Shown in pieces: positions 60,100-64,000 of a stretch of DNA of 64,000 bases. How positions within the stretch are numbered: position 1 is the first letter of the stretch; every line of letters begins with the position of its first letter. Source of the DNA: Silurus meridionalis (taxonomy: Eukaryota; Chordata; Actinopteri; Siluriformes; Siluridae); NCBI RefSeq assembly GCF_014805685.1, contig NC_060898.1, forward strand, positions 8,500,001 through 8,564,000, given 5' to 3'. The position numbers and the translations under genes are program-made. Under the pieces are notes generated by a model, which worked only from the letters and a program-made list of their open reading frames with translations, had not been told where the DNA came from and searched no databases.

Positions 60100-60166
<67 letters not shown>

Positions 60167-62385
60167 ATTTTCTCCTTTCAATAGAAATTCTTGAAGCTGG
60201 ACATAAAAATTCATATCGCTAGTGATAGCCATTTCCTGGTTAGTGGCTAACGCTAGCGCTATGGATTCTTTAGTGTTTTTATGCATATTTCTGGTACGGA
60301 GTGAATAGCCACAATGACACAGCACTAACTCTAACTCACTAACTGTCCTTTGAAAATAACTCAACATACAGTAATTAGTTTCAAAATAACTGGCAACGAA
60401 AGTAAATACACCATAAGTGAACTTGTCAAAACTGTGTCCAAGGTGTAAATATTTTGTGTAAGCACCATTGTTATCCAGCACTGCCTTAATTCTTCTGAGC
60501 ATGAAATTCACCAGAGCTGCACAGGTTGTTGTTGGGATCCTCTTTCACTCCTCTATAATGACATCACAGAGCTGCTATACATTAAGAGACATGGCACTTC
60601 TCCACCTTCCGCTTGAAGATCCCCTACAGGTGCTCAATGGGGTTCAGGTCTGGAGACACTCTTGGCCACTCCATCACCTTCACCTACAGCTTCCTTAGCA
60701 AGGAAGTTGTCACCTTGGTGGTGTGTTTGGGGTCATTATTATGTTGAGAAACTGCAGTTTGTCCAAGTTTCTGAAGGAAGGGCATCATGTTCTGCTTCAG
60801 AATATCACAGTAAATGTTGGAATCCCCCAGAACCAGCTTCACTCATGCAGCCCCAAACCATGATGCTACCACCACCATACTTAACTGTAGGCAAGACACA
60901 TTTTTCTTGGTGTTTTTCACCAGGGCGTCGCCACACGTGCTGGACTCCATCTGAGCCAAACAAGTTTATTTTAGTCTCATCGACCACAGGACATAGTTCC
61001 AGTTATTCGTGTTCTTGGACAGATTGTATTCAGAAAACAGTTTGCGGGCTTTCTTGTGAGGAATAAACTTCCTTTTGAGAGCCATGCCTGCCAACTTGTT
61101 GCAGTGTGCGGCATATGGTCTGAGCACTGACAAGTGGACCTTCTGCTTTTGCAACCTCTAAAGTAATGCTGCAGCACTCATGCGTCTGTTTAGCAGCTCA
61201 ACTTCTCTGATTGACCCTTGCCAGGCCTTTTCCTAGTGAAACTCGTCTTGGAAAACCCCTGTATGACCATGACCACTGTACTGTAACTCATTTTCAGGGT
61301 GTTACCAATCTTTTTATCGCCTCGGCCGTCTTTGTGGAGAGCAACAATTCTAATACTCAAATCCTCAGAGAGTTCTTTGCCATGAGGTGCCATGTTGAAA
61401 ATCCAGTGGTCAGTATGAGAGAATTGTACTCAAAGCACCAAATTCTAACTGCTTTAATACAAGATGGTCCTGTCAAGCATATTTTAAAATTAATGGCTGT
61501 ATGATGTTATTTTTAGAGGACAGTAAATCTGTACTGCTATACAAGCTGCATATTGACTACTCTAAAATATATCTAAGTAGTTTAATTTCTATAGTATGGT
61601 CCCTTGAGAAGACATACTAAAATCGTTGCTGAAATGACATTAAATGCACTAAATTGAAATGCCCACACTCACTGGTAATGCTCTGGGTGCTCAAATTGTC
61701 TGGCTCAGATTAGCTGGGACTATTTTAAATACATGCCTACACTACTGAACATATTATTTAAATGCCAGAGCCTAGCATTTAAGAACAAAGATCTCTTCTT
61801 TTCTTCTTCTTCTTCTTCTTCTTCTTCTTCGATTACATAACACGGGCATCCTATGACCTTAGGAGGCTCGTTGTATGAGCTAATAGGGATGCCTTCCTAA
61901 TGCACAAACTGCTCTGCCCACTCCAAGCATTTTTATACAGTCAAGTTTCTCATCTAGTCTAACAACAAAATATATTATTCATATAGGATATAATATCACC
62001 AAACATTCAAAAGTCAAAAAATGTTAACGCTTGTGAAGACGTGTTTCTCGTTTATGCATAAATTCAGTTTGTATTTATTATATGCCCAAAAAAATTATTT
62101 AGCATGTTTGTTAAATATTGTTATGATTAGTTCACTTCGTGTGCATCAGCAGGGGTTTAAGTGTGTGTCTTGAAGTTTTTGTTGTCTTTTACTGTTACTT
62201 GAAATTCTAAATCGGTTTTCCTGTGTTGCTTCCTTTCTATTTGTGCTCAGTCCCGTTTGCCTGCAGTGAAGGTGAAGTACCTGTTGGTGGCATGGTTGGG
62301 TGTTCTGGTAACCAGCTGGGTCGTCTACATACAGTACTCCTCCTACTCGGAGCTGTGCCGGGGTCATGTCTGCACAATGCTCATT
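59149..62385 (+). CDS. dipk1b: Divergent protein kinase domain 1B (DIPK1B/FAM69B), 5' end only
   Basis: FAM69/DIPK1 family proteins are ER type II membrane proteins with a kinase-like lumenal domain; their substrate is not established. Two exons are in the window: 59149-59214 (MPRALRRLVHLVLLCPLSKG...) and 62251-62385 (SRLPAVKVKYLLVAWLGVLV, then YSSYSELCRGHVC). Residues 1-24 form the cytosolic N-terminus, about 31-50 the transmembrane anchor, and CRGHVC begins the Cys-rich lumenal part. Both introns start with GT and the phase is 0. Human FAM69B has the same layout (RRLRRLAHLVLFCPFSK; HYSSYSELCRGRVC). The ATG has A at -3. The remaining exons, with the kinase-like domain, lie beyond 64000. Confidence 0.94.
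59260..60105. other. dipk1b intron 1, nothing recognised
   Basis: AT-rich. No element or exon seen. Confidence 0.4.
60106..60162. repeat. (GT)n microsatellite
   Basis: About 28 GT units in dipk1b intron 1. Confidence 0.95.
60330..61572 (-). mobile_element. Degenerate Tc1-like transposon, about 1.24 kb
   Basis: Left end region CTGTCCTTTGAAAATAACTC and right end region TTTTTAGAGGACAGTAAATC to GACTACTCTAAAAT are mutually inverse in outline. A broken Tc1 transposase lies between them on the minus strand. It lies in dipk1b intron 1, opposite to the gene. Exact ends are uncertain by tens of bases. Confidence 0.8.
60470..61393 (-). pseudogene. Tc1 transposase pseudogene
   Basis: The minus-strand start MAPHGKELSEDLSIRIVALH at 61393 is the usual start of this Tc1 family (paired-like helix-turn-helix, KKIGNTLKMSYSTV). 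Later blocks sit in other frames: ARKLFSEYN near 61050, VDETKINLFGSDG (60985-60947, first catalytic Asp region) and GGGSIMVWGCMS (60870-60835). Frameshifts separate the blocks, so it is dead. Confidence 0.85.
61573..61796. other. dipk1b intron 1
   Basis: Nothing recognised. Confidence 0.4.
61797..61930 (-). repeat. (CTT)n with SINE-tail remnant
   Basis: About 10 CTT units, then sequence containing GGGATGCCTTCCTAATGC, the inverse of part of the SINE at 48815. The triplet array is probably the SINE's simple tail. Confidence 0.6.
61931..62250. other. dipk1b intron 1, distal part
   Basis: No element. Ends with the acceptor TTTCTATTTGTGCTCAG before exon 2. Confidence 0.5.
62251..62385 (+). CDS. 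dipk1b: dipk1b coding exon 2 (transmembrane anchor)
   Basis: 45 codons, phase 0 at both ends; donor ATT|GTAAGC. Encodes KYLLVAWLGVLVTSWVVYIQ (anchor), YSSYSELCRGHVC and TMLI. Confidence 0.95.
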
Positions 62386-63709
62386 GTAAGCTACAACACC
62401 AGCACCCAGAATACACATCTTCCATCTCCCATGCTCACAGTAAATTACTGTATTAATGTTTGCTGACACATAGTCAATGCAAACCTCTAGTTTATTGAAA
62501 AAACCGTAAAAAGCTTTTTATAATAATTTATTCCAGTTGTAATTAGTGCAAACAGAAGAACAGAATTAAACTCTATATGAGTGTACATATGCGTGCATTA
62601 AGCTTTTAAGCCAAATTGTTTGTCACTAAATGCAAATGCCTGATAATCTGATACTAATTAATTAAACACTATACAGGCTAGAAAACAGACTGAATACAGA
62701 AGAATAATCTCTAAAACAAAAGATTAACGACTATCTGATTTCGACTTCAATCACTCAACAGATTCAAAGCAAGATTGCGGCATTGAGAAGCTCTCATTAT
62801 TAAAAAAAGAGGATATGTCATGCCTTTGGGTCTCAAAATGCACTTCAACTTCACCAAATGATACAGAATTTTTTCCAAAGAACATTATCCTAAATAATGC
62901 ATACTGTTTAAACCAAAATCACATTAGCCTTATGAAATCAAAATTAAGTATACATTTAACTTTAGCTACATCTACAGAAAGTTTCAATGCGCTGACCAGA
63001 CTCATGTTTTGTGACTAATGGGAGATAAGATGGTATAAAATCTTATGGATGTTCTCTAATAAAAAATGGCCTGTTAGCTGATAAAATGGATTAAACATGC
63101 TACAGGAAACAGAACAGTATATCACTTCATGTAAATAGAACATGTAGCCATAGTCTTGATTGTCTCCTAAAAGGTTTCTGGTGTGGAACATAGTAGTTAC
63201 ACCTTGAAAAAAAGTTATTTGCCAGCTATGAGATGTATCACACTGCATGTAAAAGATTGCAGTTGGGCTAGTATCTTTCATTTTGGTAATATGCACTCTA
63301 GTACTGATGAAATGTCATATATTTTGCATTCGGAGCATGTACGAACCACTTCCATATGTTAGAGCCTTCCTTTGCAAATGTATCGTCAGAACAGAACAAA
63401 TCAGATGACCCACCTTCATCATCATATTCACTCCTGGACCTCCTTGCACTTGCCTTCTTGTCATTGCTTTACTTTATGTCGGGGTGTAATTAAGGAATGT
63501 GAATGGCAATTATAGGCTGGCTTTATTCCAACCTTAAGTACAGTACAATCAGGTGGCAGCCATTAGTAGTTTATTGCAATGCAAATCTAAATAGCTCTTT
63601 AATTGCTTACCTCTAATGCTGTACTGTAAATTCCCCCCAAAAATTATTTTGTTCCAGATTTGTAACATGGAATGCCTCGCAAGTGCATTATATCATATTT
63701 AATTTATTA
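62386..63709. other. dipk1b intron 2, nothing recognised
   Basis: AT-rich. The third coding exon is not reached. Confidence 0.4.
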
Positions 63710-63902
63710 CATCTGCCTCTTTCAACCCAACTACCTGCATATGTACATTGTATTATTGCGACCCTAGAAATACATTTACATTAACATTTGCGGCATTTAA
63801 GGGCGTCTGCTAAATGCAGTTAATGTCCATTTAAATGTATTTCTAGGGGCGTAATAATACAATGTACATATGCAGGTAGTTGGGTTGAAAGAGCCAGATG
63901 TA
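63710..63902. repeat. Long inverted repeat (arms about 70 bp) around a short MITE-like core
   Basis: The left arm 63710-63778 (ATCTGCCTCTTTCAACCCAA onward) is inverted at 63832-63902 with about three mismatches. The spacer of about 53 bp (TTTGCGGCATTTAAGGGCGT) matches the end of the short dispersed repeat family and is itself weakly palindromic. Confidence 0.88.
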
Positions 63903-63965
63903 GAGGACAGGGGGTATGGTGACGGATGATCTGCTGTGGCGACCCCTAATGGGAGCAGCCGAAAG

Positions 63966-63998
<33 letters not shown>

Positions 63999-64000
63999 TA
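63903..64000 (+). repeat. Retroelement tail with (GAA)n
   Basis: GATCTGCTGTGGCGACCCCT, AATGGGAGCAGCCGAAAG and about 10 GAA units. It shares GCTGTGGCGACCCCTAA with the SINE at 48815. The right arm of the inverted repeat is continuous with this tail. Confidence 0.7.

Overview
This is a window of vertebrate, almost certainly teleost fish, nuclear genome. The genes are split by long AT-rich introns with GT-AG junctions. The spacer is full of (CA)n, (AT)n and (CT)n microsatellites and fish-type transposons (Tc1/mariner, piggyBac, hAT, L2 tails, tRNA-derived SINEs). The repeat mix looks like that of an otophysan fish (catfish, characin or carp group), but species cannot be read from the sequence.

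Three protein-coding genes and one microRNA can be supported. They form the conserved vertebrate block egfl7 - mir126 - agpat2 - dipk1b (human 9q34.3). (1) egfl7, + strand, coding exons from 8973 to 24008. Eight exons join without a frame break into a 303-residue secreted protein with signal peptide, EMI domain, two EGF domains and a coiled-coil C-terminus. (2) mir-126, + strand, hairpin about 15062-15146, in egfl7 intron 5, as in other vertebrates. (3) agpat2, - strand, coding exons from 51992 down to 30533. Six exons join into a 270-residue lysophosphatidic acid acyltransferase with NHX4D and EGTR motifs. It is tail-to-tail with egfl7. (4) dipk1b (fam69b), + strand, only the first two coding exons (59149-59214 and 62251-62385); the rest lies beyond the window.

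Layout: 1-8850 is egfl7 upstream sequence, with a CpG-richer patch at 2860-3201 that ends in a good splice donor (possible untranslated exon) and a dead piggyBac element at 5568-8020. 8857-24008 is egfl7, with MITEs, L2/Tc1/mariner remnants and a short telomere-like array in its introns. 24009-30532 is the convergent intergenic region, including a nested insertion cluster at 26956-28265. 30533-51992 is agpat2. Its introns hold an intron-bearing DDE transposon broken by three nonsense codons (31872-34320), an L2 3' end (37663-38795) and two hAT elements. 52000-58690 is intergenic, with a hAT element that has a perfect 8-bp target duplication (57857-58128). 58690-64000 is the dipk1b CpG-rich promoter, exon 1, a dead Tc1 element, exon 2 and part of intron 2.

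Functionally, egfl7 and miR-126 form a co-transcribed endothelial/angiogenic unit. agpat2 makes phosphatidic acid in the ER, and dipk1b is a FAM69-family ER membrane protein; there is no operon-like link between them. I did not find an undescribed gene system. The most useful unusual observations are the pairing-preserving changes in mir-126, the transposase frame broken only by C-to-T-type stops, the nested transposons, and several long inverted repeats.
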